A stretch of 64,000 bases of DNA from Micavibrio_B sp048498395 (GTDB lineage Bacteria; Pseudomonadota; Alphaproteobacteria; Micavibrionales; Micavibrionaceae): contig JBEHYB010000001.1 in NCBI GenBank assembly GCA_048498395.1, forward strand, positions 19,905-83,904. Reading direction: 5' to 3'. Positions 16,477 to 25,103 of the stretch are shown here, piece after piece (position 1 is the stretch's first letter; the number at the start of each line of letters is the position of its first letter). The notes under the pieces are model-generated. The model saw only the letters and a list, made by a program, of their open reading frames with translations. It had not been told where the DNA came from and ran no database searches. The position numbers and the translations under genes were made by a program.

Positions 16477-16791
16477 CTAAGCTTCCGCGGCTTCCGCGCA
16501 AGGCGCATAAATGCCGTAAAGTGTTTGCAGCATCGCCTTAACTGTCGCGTCTTCAAGGGAATAATATATTGTCTGCGCATCACGTCTCGTGATGACCAGT
16601 CCGTCTTTGCGCAAACGTGCCAAATGCTGTGACAGGGCGGATTGCGATAGCTTTACAATCTCTTCCAGATCTCCAACGCATTTTTCATTTTTATAAAGTG
16701 CGCAAAGTATCAGCAGACGTTTATCGTTCGAGAGTGCCTTCAAAAGATTGGCAGCTCTGTCCGCATTCTTTTCTAGTTCCCCGATGTCCAT
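16477..16791 (-). CDS. ArsR-family regulator, YgaV/BigR/SqrR-like sulfur sensor
   Basis: A 104-residue winged-helix repressor. The core LLKALSNDKRLLILCALYKN, the recognition helix region SQSALSQHLARLRKDGLV and the wing TRRDAQTIYYSLED align closely with YgaV/BigR/SqrR proteins. A Cys in LLILC and another near the C-terminus (IYAPC) sit where that group has its redox pair, which forms a di- or tetrasulfide link on exposure to persulfides; a third Cys is in EKCVGD. Metal-site residues of classical ArsR/SmtB are absent. No sulfide-oxidation gene is adjacent, so the target is unknown. It converges on the GT9 gene. Confidence 0.85.
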   Translation of the reverse strand: MDIGELEKNADRAANLLKALSNDKRLLILCALYKNEKCVGDLEEIVKLSQSALSQHLARLRKDGLVITRRDAQTIYYSLEDATVKAMLQTLYGIYAPCAEAAEA

Positions 16792-16940
16792 CCAAAAATT
16801 ACCTTAAAATGTGCAACTCAGTCTTTCACGTTGCCACTAACAGAAAGCATCGAAATAGATCATTCTGTGCACCGGCCAACCTCTATCAATATTACTTTTT
16901 TCTCATATAGACGCTTAGATAGTTTCAATTTTAACTTTTA

Positions 16941-17738
16941 TTAAAAATTTTGCAAAGCAGTTTTTTGCGGTGCGCGTGATAATAAATATATTCTCAACCA
17001 TGACGGCAACAACCCTACCACTCGCGAAACCAGCGCGACCGGCCAGGGGAAAATGATCAATCCTCTGTTCTTATCAAGACCTTGGGCGATTTTGTGCGCA
17101 GCCCTGTCCGCATTCATTAATAAAGGCATTGGATAAGGGTTAACGTCAGTCATCGGAGTCTTAATAAATCCCGGGCAGATAACAGAGACTTTTAAGCCCT
17201 GGGAACCGAATCTGCCGCGCAGCGCTTCGCCATACATACGTACAGCGCCTTTACTCGCGCTATACGCCGGCGCACCCGGCCATGCCGCAAAGCCCGCGAG
17301 CGAACTGACAAGCGCGATCTGTCCCTGTCCGCGTGCGAGCATGCGCGGCAATACAGGCGCGATCGTATTCAACACACCCGTTACGTTGACATCGAAAATG
17401 CGCTGTGCCTGTATCGAGAACTCTTCCGGTCCAAGTCCTGCGGTGCCGCCGGAAATCCCCGCGTTCGCAATGATAAGATCTATCGGAAATCTTTTGTCAG
17501 TACTTACGATCCATTGATGCATGATCTCGGCCGCGGTCGTGTCTGAAATCTGGACATGTACCTCAGCGCCCAGCGAACGGCAAAGCGAAGCGACCGCGTC
17601 CAGACGAGACGCGTCCCGCCCGCCCAGGAAAAGCCGGTGACTCTGCGCGGCATAATACGCGGCCAGCGCGGCACCGATACCACTTGATGCGCCGGTGATA
17701 AGGATCGTCTTCTGGGTCCCTTTTGTCATGGGCCCCAA
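16941..17738 (-). CDS. short-chain dehydrogenase/reductase
   Basis: A 265-residue classical SDR. The nucleotide-binding motif is ITGASSGIGAALAAYYA. NAGISG stabilises the central sheet. The catalytic Ser (ALVSSLAG) and the Tyr/Lys pair (YSASKGAVRMYGEAL) follow, with CPGFIKTPM after them. The C-terminus carries an extra hydrophobic stretch (WPVALVSRVVGLLPSWLRI) that could associate with membrane, as in SDRs acting on lipids. The physiological substrate is unknown. It is a single gene facing away from gmk. Confidence 0.88.
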   Translation of the reverse strand: MGPMTKGTQKTILITGASSGIGAALAAYYAAQSHRLFLGGRDASRLDAVASLCRSLGAEVHVQISDTTAAEIMHQWIVSTDKRFPIDLIIANAGISGGTAGLGPEEFSIQAQRIFDVNVTGVLNTIAPVLPRMLARGQGQIALVSSLAGFAAWPGAPAYSASKGAVRMYGEALRGRFGSQGLKVSVICPGFIKTPMTDVNPYPMPLLMNADRAAHKIAQGLDKNRGLIIFPWPVALVSRVVGLLPSWLRIYLLSRAPQKTALQNF

Positions 17739-17818
17739 GCTAAAGAAATCCTCTGTTATTTCAAGCGGATTTCACCCTCGCTTATTGCCCGCGCGCGCGG
17801 AATATGCTGTGATCCCGC

Positions 17819-18457
17819 ATGCAACCAATTAAAATCAAACGCCGTGGCCTGCTCTTTATCCTGTCTTCACCATCGGGTGCCGGCAAGACGACAATTTCCC
17901 GCGCGCTTCTCCAGCAGAATACCGACCTGAATGTTTCCGTTTCCGTTACCACCCGCACCCCGCGCCCGGGCGAAGTCGACGGCAAAGACTATCATTTCAT
18001 CACCAAGGATAAATTCGACCAGATGGTCGAGAATGAAGAGCTTCTTGAGCACGCCAAGGTTTTCAGCAACTACTACGGCACGCCGCTCAAACCCGTAGAG
18101 CAGTCCCTCGCCTCAAGCGAAGATATTATCTTTGATATCGACTGGCAGGGAACACAACAGCTTAAACAGAAACTGACCAACGATCTCGTGACTGTTTTTA
18201 TCCTGCCGCCGTCGCGCGATGAACTTGAGCGCCGCCTGCGCGCGCGCCAGCAGGACGATGAGTCGATCATCCGCGAGCGTATGAAAAAAGCATCGAATGA
18301 AATCAGTCACTATAGCGAATACGACTACATTATCGTAAATAATGATCTGGATTCATCGATCCGCCGTGCGCAGAGCATTCTGGACGCGGAACGCTCGAAA
18401 CGCCGCCGTCTGACGGATCTCCCGGAATTCGTCACCACGCTTATCGGCGAAGATTAG
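17819..18457 (+). CDS. gmk: guanylate kinase
   Basis: A 212-residue enzyme converting GMP and ATP to GDP and ADP. The P-loop is SSPSGAGKTTISRALL. The GMP-binding region has SVTTRTPRPGEVDGKDYHFI and FSNYYGTPL. DIDWQGTQQL is the conserved acidic motif, and IFILPPS with the Arg-rich lid follows (variant VFILPPSRDELERRL). The length is normal for the family. The last 4 bases overlap the convergent rsmA stop. In many alphaproteobacteria gmk follows a YicC-family gene; none is seen here. Confidence 0.96.
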   Translation: MQPIKIKRRGLLFILSSPSGAGKTTISRALLQQNTDLNVSVSVTTRTPRPGEVDGKDYHFITKDKFDQMVENEELLEHAKVFSNYYGTPLKPVEQSLASSEDIIFDIDWQGTQQLKQKLTNDLVTVFILPPSRDELERRLRARQQDDESIIRERMKKASNEISHYSEYDYIIVNNDLDSSIRRAQSILDAERSKRRRLTDLPEFVTTLIGED

Positions 18458-19290
18458 ATAGAATTTGCAAGATTCAGATAATCTTCCAATGTCAGATTTT
18501 CCGCCCGTAATGTCGGATCGATGCCAAGCGCTTCGATTTGCGCGGCATACTGCTTGAGGCTTGACCGGATCATTTTCCGGCGTTGCTGAAATGCTGTCGC
18601 CAGAACCTTCTCCATTTTTTCGAATGACGGATTGATCGCCGGCGGCACTTTTGGTTTCAGCACGACAATACTCGAAGTTATTTTCGGCGGCGGCGTAAAT
18701 GCTTCAGGCGGCAGATCGAAAGCCTTTCCCGCTTCACAAAGCCACTGCGTCATCACCGATAAACGCCCGTAATCCTTGGTGCCTGGTTTAGCCGTTAATC
18801 GGTCCGCGACTTCCTTCTGGAACATCAGCGTCATAAATTTGTAGCTGCCGGGATCATTGCGCAGATCTTTGAGCCATTTCAGCAATAAAACAGTGCTAAT
18901 ATTATAGGGAAGATTGGCGACGATCGCGCGCGGAGCCGTGCTTATCGTCAGGAGATCTGCATGCAGCGCATCGCCCTTCACGACTTCCAGCCGTCCACGA
19001 GCAGCTTTGACAACATCCTGCAAAGCGGCCACCGCCCGATCGTCGAATTCAAGTGCGACAACATGTCTGGCACCGCCCGATAGCAGGCTGCGCGTCAGCC
19101 CGCCGGGTCCGGGTCCGATTTCAAAGACAGTAAGATCTAAAATATCGCCGCAGGCACGTACAATCTTGTCGGTGATATTCAGGTCGAGAAGGAAATTCTG
19201 CCCCAGCGCCTTTTCCGCGCGCAGATTATGATCGCGTATGACATCGCGAAGCGGCGGCAACGTGCTTAAAAGATCAGGCACGGTTTTCAA
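18454..19290 (-). CDS. rsmA: 16S rRNA (adenine1518-N6/adenine1519-N6) dimethyltransferase
   Basis: A 278-residue KsgA/RsmA enzyme that dimethylates two adjacent adenines near the 3' end of 16S rRNA. The N-terminus RAEKALGQNFLLDLNITDKI and motif I FEIGPGPGGLTRSLL bind S-adenosylmethionine. IVANLPYNIS is the N-L-P-Y catalytic motif. FQKEVADRL and FTPPPKITSSIV follow in order. The start codon lies inside the end of surA (17-base overlap), so they form one operon. Unlike many relatives, no pdxA lies between surA and rsmA. Confidence 0.96.
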   Translation of the reverse strand: MKTVPDLLSTLPPLRDVIRDHNLRAEKALGQNFLLDLNITDKIVRACGDILDLTVFEIGPGPGGLTRSLLSGGARHVVALEFDDRAVAALQDVVKAARGRLEVVKGDALHADLLTISTAPRAIVANLPYNISTVLLLKWLKDLRNDPGSYKFMTLMFQKEVADRLTAKPGTKDYGRLSVMTQWLCEAGKAFDLPPEAFTPPPKITSSIVVLKPKVPPAINPSFEKMEKVLATAFQQRRKMIRSSLKQYAAQIEALGIDPTLRAENLTLEDYLNLANSI

Positions 19291-20206
19291 TAAAGGCTGA
19301 ACTGCGTAAATCGATCATATAGCGTCTGGCGGCACGTTCGAGGCGATCAAGACCCACTCTTTGCAGGATATCTTCGCGTTTTGGCAACATCTCGGAAGTC
19401 AGAGTACGCTTCTCGCGAATTGTTAAGATGTAATAGGCGTTCTGGCTCTTGATCGGATCGCTGATCTGGTTTGGTTGAAGAGTGTCAAGCACGGCATCAA
19501 TTTCAGTTGGCAACTGCCCCTTTTCGATCCAGCCCATATCTCCGCCTTTTTTAGCGCCCGGCGCTTGCGAGAATTGTTGTGCCGCTTTTGGAAACGCGTC
19601 TGGTTGTTCGCGCAGCTGGCCGACCAGCTTGTTAGCAAAACCAATTAGTGCGCCTTCTTTTTTAGGATCGTTGAGCGGCAGAAAAATCTGCGCGACGTGA
19701 TATTGCGTCTGGCCGATCTTGGCATTGAGTTTCGCAAGCTCCGTATCTATATCGCTTTCACTGACTTCTATTTTCGGACGAACCTTCGCCTGGACAACCT
19801 TGCCCCAGGCGATCTGGGATTTGATCTGGTCATTCATCGAAGCCATGCTGATACCGCTTTTCTTAATCATTTCGCGGAATTTATCGGGCGGGATATTATT
19901 GTTTTTGGCAATTTCATCGAAGCCCGCGTCGATTTCAGCTCTCGACACTTTTATTTTCAGGCGATCCGCTTCCTGCATCTTGAGCGATTCATCGATGAGC
20001 ATATCTTCAATCTGCGGACGCAGTTTCGCGAGCATTTCCGGATTTTGCGGCATGCCTGTTGACGCAGCGATCATTTTTACGCGTTCGTCTACATCGGAAT
20101 TCGTAATTGCATCTGAATTGACAACAAGGGCGATCCCTTCGCTGCCTGCATGTGCAATAGCCGGAACGAGAAGGACGAGCGCAAGAATAAGCGAAAATAT
20201 CTTCAT
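19274..20206 (-). CDS. surA: SurA-like periplasmic peptidyl-prolyl isomerase/chaperone
   Basis: A 310-residue exported protein with a signal peptide (LVLLVPAIAHA). A SurA N-terminal chaperone domain follows (IALVVNSDAITNSDVDERV, MLIDESLKMQEA). One parvulin domain lies at about residues 165-265, with QYHVAQIFLP, FPKAAQQFSQAPGAKKGGDM and GWIEKGQLP. E. coli SurA has two parvulin domains; this shorter single-parvulin form is common in alphaproteobacteria. It guides outer-membrane protein folding. It lies 2 bases after the NDUFA9-like gene and overlaps rsmA. Confidence 0.9.
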   Translation of the reverse strand: MKIFSLILALVLLVPAIAHAGSEGIALVVNSDAITNSDVDERVKMIAASTGMPQNPEMLAKLRPQIEDMLIDESLKMQEADRLKIKVSRAEIDAGFDEIAKNNNIPPDKFREMIKKSGISMASMNDQIKSQIAWGKVVQAKVRPKIEVSESDIDTELAKLNAKIGQTQYHVAQIFLPLNDPKKEGALIGFANKLVGQLREQPDAFPKAAQQFSQAPGAKKGGDMGWIEKGQLPTEIDAVLDTLQPNQISDPIKSQNAYYILTIREKRTLTSEMLPKREDILQRVGLDRLERAARRYMIDLRSSAFIENRA

Positions 20207-20208
20207 GG

Positions 20209-21186
20209 TTATACTCTTTTTACTTTTACGTCGGCGAAACGACCGCCGGGACGATAGTGGTCGAGATAGCTTGGCAGAACAGCTTCAAGCGCTGTCGCTT
20301 GCAATCCAAGATCGGCGAGTTTCAAAGCTGATGCTCTCACGACGCTATCTGTCTTAAGGCCGGTAATCTGATCGCCGGTCAGAGGCGGTGTCGGCAGAAC
20401 CGAGAAAAACATCGCCTGAATGCGTGCAAGGCCTTCAGGCAGATTGAAGGTGAAACGCTTGCGGCCGGTCTGTGCGAAAACTGTTTTGTAGATTTCGGCG
20501 AGCGTCAGGATCTCTACTCCGCCCAGTTCGAATGTTTTACCCAAAGGTGAAACAACGCCAACGTCCGGCAGAATGATCGCCTGCAAAACAGATTCCGAAA
20601 CATCGCCTGCATAGATCGGCTGGAACTTCGTATGTCCGCCGCCAATCAAAGGAAGTGCCGGCAGGAACAGCGCAAGTTTTGCAAATTTATTGAAGAAATC
20701 GTCTTCCTGGCCAAAAACAACGCCGGGCCGCAGGATCGTCGCTTGTGGGTATGCCGCGCGCACGGCCGCTTCACCGTTGCGTTTGCTCGCCGCATATTTT
20801 GATTTCGATTCATCGATGCCAAGCGCGGAAATATGCACGAAACGCTTAACGTCAAAACGTGCGCAGGCGGACGCGATGCGTGAGGCGTATTCTTCATGCA
20901 CCAGTTTGAATTTTGTTCTTCTTTTCTCAAAGAGGATACCAAGGCAATTGACGACTACATCGGAACCGGCGACAGCCTTGTCGATAGCTTCCGGCGAATA
21001 GTCACAAAGTATCGGCACGATCTGGCCGACACCGCCGAACTGGCGCAGGAAATAGGCAGATTGTGGATGACGCGTCATAACCTTGATGGTCGCGCCTTCA
21101 CGCGCCAGCTGGGCGATCACATAACGCCCGATAAAACCTGTGCCGCCGAAAACGGTCGCGACTTTGTTCTGTAGATTGAGAGGCAT
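20209..21186 (-). CDS. NDUFA9-like complex I NAD(P)H-binding protein
   Basis: A 325-residue atypical SDR with an N-terminal Rossmann fold (VATVFGGTGFIGRYVIAQLA). DVVVNCLGILFE, RFVHISALGID, YAASKRNGEAAVRAA and ILRPGVVFGQEDDFFNKFA are motifs shared with the mitochondrial complex I subunit NDUFA9 and its alphaproteobacterial relatives. It probably binds NADPH and supports complex I assembly or stability. It heads an apparent operon with surA and rsmA. An AAGGAG-like site (minus-strand reading of CTCCTTG) lies just upstream of the ATG. Confidence 0.9.
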   Translation of the reverse strand: MPLNLQNKVATVFGGTGFIGRYVIAQLAREGATIKVMTRHPQSAYFLRQFGGVGQIVPILCDYSPEAIDKAVAGSDVVVNCLGILFEKRRTKFKLVHEEYASRIASACARFDVKRFVHISALGIDESKSKYAASKRNGEAAVRAAYPQATILRPGVVFGQEDDFFNKFAKLALFLPALPLIGGGHTKFQPIYAGDVSESVLQAIILPDVGVVSPLGKTFELGGVEILTLAEIYKTVFAQTGRKRFTFNLPEGLARIQAMFFSVLPTPPLTGDQITGLKTDSVVRASALKLADLGLQATALEAVLPSYLDHYRPGGRFADVKVKRV

Positions 21187-21298
21187 GAAAACTCCTTGAA
21201 AATCTCAGCTAGACTATACCCAGTTTTGCCTTGATTTCAAAACCATGAAATGAACGGTTTCGGGAGTTATTTATGGGTCCGGGGTTGAAAAAGAAGGG

Positions 21299-21319
21299 GC
21301 CGGTTACTGGAAAACCGGC
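21299..21319 (-). terminator. intrinsic terminator overlapping the stop of the 232-residue gene
   Basis: A 7-bp stem (GCCGGTT / AACCGGC) with a 7-base loop. On the minus strand a CTTCTTTTTC tract follows after a few bases. It overlaps the stop codon of the upstream gene (stop at 21304-21306). Confidence 0.6.
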
Positions 21320-22002
21320 TCATAGGAAACGATGTCGCCCTTGGTGGTCGAATAGCTCTCTTTGCGCTTAATCTCCACCAGTTTCTTCGTCCACCATTCA
21401 GCGCCCTCGGCATCGTTAAATACGTTTAACATGGAGGCCCCTTTGTTAAGAGGAAGAGTTGGCCCTTCGATCGCGACATAATCAACCAGGGCGTTCTGGA
21501 TCGCGACGACGGATTCGGACATTCTGCGGCTTTCGTCGATAGCTGAAGCTGCCGTACTGAATAGCTGTTTAAGCGGCATTTCATATTTATCGTTATTGAT
21601 AATGCAATAGCGAATATATTCCGCCATCAACTTGCCGCCTGCGCGCGCCGCATCTTCGCCCGGATCGGCAGCGTACAGGTTCCACATGTCTTTTTCAAAA
21701 GGGGTCGTTCCATCATCGAGAGCCTCGAATATTTCTTCGGCCATAAAGCCTGAATCGAAAATCGTTTTGACGAGATCTTCCTTGCGCAGAATGGCTGACG
21801 GGTTGCCGATCAGTTCCGTGACGAGAATGGCCTGATCTCCTGCCTGATGATCGCATTTACGATGATTATAAAAATGATTGGAGATTTCACTGAGCCTGCC
21901 ATCTCTTGCCGACTGGAGCAGGGCTTCGTCGGTCTGATCATCTGGCTTTTGCGAGGCTCTTAGCATCGCCATAAATCCTGGCGGTAGAAAATCTTTTGAC
22001 AT
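21304..22002 (-). CDS. uncharacterised cytosolic protein
   Basis: A 232-residue, mostly helical and acidic protein with no signal peptide or membrane segment. Visible features are an N-terminal MSKDFLPPGFMAMLRASQ, a His/Cys cluster (FYNHRKCDHQAGD, about residues 44-56) that could bind a metal, and a tail NDAEGAEWWTKKLVEIKRK. The ATG has AAGGA about ten bases upstream and a terminator overlaps the stop, so it is a real transcription unit. I recognise no family; it may be lineage-specific. Confidence 0.6.
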   Translation of the reverse strand: MSKDFLPPGFMAMLRASQKPDDQTDEALLQSARDGRLSEISNHFYNHRKCDHQAGDQAILVTELIGNPSAILRKEDLVKTIFDSGFMAEEIFEALDDGTTPFEKDMWNLYAADPGEDAARAGGKLMAEYIRYCIINNDKYEMPLKQLFSTAASAIDESRRMSESVVAIQNALVDYVAIEGPTLPLNKGASMLNVFNDAEGAEWWTKKLVEIKRKESYSTTKGDIVSYEPVFQ

Positions 22003-22058
22003 ACGCAGTAAATCCTTTGCCTATAAGTTATTATAATAGCTATGAAAAATCAATTTTC

Positions 22059-23420
22059 TCAAAATTTCCTAGCTTTTACAGCATCTTGCACGGACAGCGC
22101 CCGGTAAATTTCCATGGTGATTTTCGGCTCGACAGACTGGAGCTGGTCAATTGTCAGCTCGGCAAGCATTACATTCTTCTCCTCGGCCATTTTGACGATA
22201 CGGCCCGTCACGTGATGCGCATCGCGGAAAGGTAGGTTCAGGTTTTTCACCAGCCAGTCAGCAAGTTCGGTCGCCGTTGCAAAGCCGCTCTCCGCCGCGA
22301 CGAGCATTTTCGCCTTGTCGAAAGTGGCAGTCGCGATCATGCCGCCAACGGCCTTCATGCAAAGGAGAATGGTGTCGAAACTTTCAAAGACTGCCGCCTT
22401 ATCTTCCTGCATATCCTTATTGTAGGTGAGCGGCAGGGCCTTCATCACCATCATCAACTGCACAAGATTCCCGGTCAGTCGGCCCGTCTTCGCTCGCACG
22501 AGTTCGGCCGCATCCGGGTTTTTCTTCTGCGGCATAATGGATGAGCCGGTCGACCATGCATCGGACAATTTCATGAAACCGAATTGCGGTGTCGTCCACA
22601 AGACGATTTCCTCGGCAAGACGCGACAGATTCAATCCGCATTGTGCGCAGGCGAAGAGGAACTCCAGCGCAAAATCGCGCGATCCCACAGCGTCCATCGT
22701 ATTGGCGACAGGCGCGCTGAACCCCAGCGCTTTCGCGGTTTGCGCGCGGTCGATCGGGTAGGATGTCCCCGAGAGAGCGGCAGCGCCAAGCGGCGAGAAA
22801 TTCAATCGCATCCTGCAATCCTGAAAACGCGATTTGTCACGTGAGAGCATTTGGCTGTACGCATCAAGATGCAGCGCGAGTGTCACTGGCTGCGCCACCT
22901 GCAGGTGCGTGAAGCCGGGCATGATCGTGCCTTTATGAGCGACGATTATTTTCTCAAATATATTTTGCAGTTCTGAAATTTCCTGTGCGGCCATATCGCA
23001 AGCCTCGCGAACCCACAAGCGAAAATCTGTTGCCACCTGGTCGTTGCGCGAACGCGCGGTATGTAATCTGCCCGCTGCATCGCCGATCAGCTCTCTCAGC
23101 CTTGTCTCGACATTCATATGAATATCTTCAAGTTCCGTTTTAAATTCAAACGCGCCGCTTTCGATTTCGCCTAGGATTTTATCCAGTCCCGACTGGATTT
23201 TCTGGTTGTCGTCGGCCGTGATTATTTTCTGAGCGGAGAGCATGGCCGCATGAGCCTTTGAGCCTTCTATATCCTGACGGTACAGACGTTTATCGATATC
23301 GATGGAGGCATTGATCTGTTCCATGATATTGTCGACTTTCGCGTCAAAACGCCCGCCCCAAATGGAAGATGAAGTAGATGATGAATTCGATGCTTTTGTC
23401 ATGCGCAAATATATACTCAT
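22059..23420 (-). CDS. argH: argininosuccinate lyase
   Basis: Up to 453 residues; releases arginine and fumarate from argininosuccinate, the last step of arginine synthesis. Motifs in order: SSSIWGGRFDAKVDNIM, DIHMNVETRL, LHTARSRNDQVATDFRLW, FTHLQVAQPVTLALHL, and the mobile signature loop TGSSIMPQKKNPDAAELVRA with its catalytic Ser. I keep ATG 23420 because GGAA lies at good spacing; ATG 23402 is an alternative. A Ser-rich linker precedes the core. A hairpin repeat sits immediately upstream of the start. argF and argG lie about 450 bases away as a separate unit on the same strand. Confidence 0.96.
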   Translation of the reverse strand: MSIYLRMTKASNSSSTSSSIWGGRFDAKVDNIMEQINASIDIDKRLYRQDIEGSKAHAAMLSAQKIITADDNQKIQSGLDKILGEIESGAFEFKTELEDIHMNVETRLRELIGDAAGRLHTARSRNDQVATDFRLWVREACDMAAQEISELQNIFEKIIVAHKGTIMPGFTHLQVAQPVTLALHLDAYSQMLSRDKSRFQDCRMRLNFSPLGAAALSGTSYPIDRAQTAKALGFSAPVANTMDAVGSRDFALEFLFACAQCGLNLSRLAEEIVLWTTPQFGFMKLSDAWSTGSSIMPQKKNPDAAELVRAKTGRLTGNLVQLMMVMKALPLTYNKDMQEDKAAVFESFDTILLCMKAVGGMIATATFDKAKMLVAAESGFATATELADWLVKNLNLPFRDAHHVTGRIVKMAEEKNVMLAELTIDQLQSVEPKITMEIYRALSVQDAVKARKF

Positions 23421-23423
23421 TTG

Positions 23424-23446
23424 TCATTCCGGTGAAAGCCGGAATC
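23424..23446. repeat. GAAA-loop hairpin repeat upstream of argH
   Basis: TCATTCCGGTGAAAGCCGGAATC forms a 7-bp stem closed by a GAAA-type loop. It has the same layout as the hairpins at 11990, 44906 and 56580 (TCAT-Y-CC..GAAAG..GG-R-ATC). It ends a few bases before the argH start, where it could influence ribosome access. Confidence 0.6.
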
Positions 23447-23481
23447 TGCTAGATTGTGCCGTCAACGAAAGCGCTTAATCC

Positions 23482-23859
23482 ATGCTTAAAAAACTTCTCT
23501 GCTTTATTCTTCTCGCCACGCCCGCCCATGCCGCCGACGGCATCGCGCATGTTTGCGACATCAAGATCGAGTTCGGAAGCTTTACCACCGCCATCGATGC
23601 CGTGACCTATGAGAAAATCATGGATAAAGCCCAGACGCTTCCTGCGATCACTGAGAAACATATCGAGAATTTGCAGCCGACGGGCCAGCGCACGCTCTGC
23701 CTGACTGTGCCCGACGAAACGCAACTCGCCGATACTTACGACGCGCTGCGCGCCTTGTTGCCCGATGAAAGCAAACCGGGTTGGGAAGAAATCACGGCGC
23801 GAAACGGCTCTCACTTCAAAACGGAAGAATCAAAAGTCTTCGTCCGTCCTAAAATGTAG
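23482..23859 (+). CDS. uncharacterised small secreted protein
   Basis: A 125-residue protein with a clear signal peptide (MLKKLLCFILLATPAHA, cut before ADGIAH). The mature part of about 108 residues has two Cys (HVCDIKIEF and RTLCLTV) that could pair in the periplasm, and otherwise mixed sheet/helix character. It runs opposite to argH and argG and ends 7 bases before the argG stop. I recognise no family. Confidence 0.6.
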   Translation: MLKKLLCFILLATPAHAADGIAHVCDIKIEFGSFTTAIDAVTYEKIMDKAQTLPAITEKHIENLQPTGQRTLCLTVPDETQLADTYDALRALLPDESKPGWEEITARNGSHFKTEESKVFVRPKM

Positions 23860-23865
23860 CGCGGA

Positions 23866-25089
23866 TTATTTCTTCGCTACGCGCGACCAGTTACGCAAGC
23901 GCACGGCATTGATCTTGATAAAGCCCTCGGCATCTTTCTGGTCATAGCCGCCTTCTTCATCCATCGATGACAATTTCGGATCATAAAGCGCTTTGGCGGA
24001 TTCCCGTGCGATCGGATAGGCAACGCCCTTGAGCAACTTGACTTGTACGACACCGTCGATTCCGGCCTGCGATTTATCGATACAATGCATCAGGAATTCG
24101 AATTCCGGCGAGAACCAGAAGCCGTTATAGACAAGCTCGGCGACCTTGAGCGACAGCGTATCACGGATACGCATTACCTCGCGGTCCATGACCAGCCCTT
24201 CGATATCGCGATGCGCGTTATGCAGGATCGCCCCGCCCGGTGTCTCATAAACGCCGCGCGACTTGATGCCGACGAAACGGTTCTCAACCATATCGAGGCG
24301 GCCAATACCATGCTTGGTACCGAGTTCGTTGAGATACATGAACAGCTCAAGCGGCTTACTCTCAATGCGGCCATCTGTTTTGTTTTCAACCTTGACGGGG
24401 TTGCCGTCTTTGAATGTGATCGCGATTATGTCCGCGACATTCGGCGATGTCTCGATCGTCGCCGTACGCGAATAAACCTCTTCGCTACAGATCGCGTTCG
24501 GGTCCTCGAGAATCCCCGCCTCGTGGGAAATATGCAACAGGTTATCGTCTTCGGAATAAGGTTTTGAACGCGAAGCCTTGATCGGAATTCCGTGTTGCTC
24601 GGCGTACTGGATCATATCGGTACGACCCCTGAAACGTGCCAGGAATTCAGGCATTTTCCATGGTGCCAGCACCTTGATATTCGGTTGCAGCGAGTAATAA
24701 GACAACTCGAAACGCACCTGGTCATTGCCCTTGCCGGTCGCGCCGTGACTGACGAACTGCGCGTTTTCCTTCTTGGCGATTTCGATCTGGCGCTTGGCGA
24801 TAACAGGCCGCGCGACCGATGTTCCAAGAAGATAGCGGCCTTCATAAACCGCGTTCGCCTTGAAGGTCGGGAAAATATAATCTGTGACGAATTCACTTTT
24901 CAGGTCTTCGACATAGACCTTGCTCGCACCGACCTTAAGCGCTTTTTCTTTTGCTGCCGTGAAATCTTCATCCTGTCCGACATCGGCTACATAAGCGATC
25001 ACCTCATAACCTTCCTCAAGAAGCCATTTCAGAATGACTGATGTATCGAGACCACCTGAATCTGCGAGAACGACTTTGCCCTTGCTAAT
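23866..25089 (-). CDS. argG: argininosuccinate synthase with probable ATT start codon
   Basis: Joins citrulline and aspartate using ATP. The family N-terminus with the ATP-pyrophosphatase loop (VVLADSGGLDTSVILKWL) is fully encoded upstream of the first ATG/GTG/TTG in frame (GTG 25002). Between the in-frame stop at 25117-25119 and GTG 25002 no canonical start exists. AAGAAGGA at 25098-25105 is spaced 8 bases from ATT 25087-25089 (or 5 from ATC 25090-25092), so a non-canonical start is likely, giving 407 residues. Downstream motifs include SHGATGKGNDQVRFE, APWKMPEFLARFRGR and YETPGGAIL. The residue before SGG is Asp, where the family usually has Tyr. It follows argF by about 14 bases. Confidence 0.88.
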   Translation of the reverse strand: MSKGKVVLADSGGLDTSVILKWLLEEGYEVIAYVADVGQDEDFTAAKEKALKVGASKVYVEDLKSEFVTDYIFPTFKANAVYEGRYLLGTSVARPVIAKRQIEIAKKENAQFVSHGATGKGNDQVRFELSYYSLQPNIKVLAPWKMPEFLARFRGRTDMIQYAEQHGIPIKASRSKPYSEDDNLLHISHEAGILEDPNAICSEEVYSRTATIETSPNVADIIAITFKDGNPVKVENKTDGRIESKPLELFMYLNELGTKHGIGRLDMVENRFVGIKSRGVYETPGGAILHNAHRDIEGLVMDREVMRIRDTLSLKVAELVYNGFWFSPEFEFLMHCIDKSQAGIDGVVQVKLLKGVAYPIARESAKALYDPKLSSMDEEGGYDQKDAEGFIKINAVRLRNWSRVAKK

Positions 25090-25103
25090 GATATAATTCC
25101 TTC

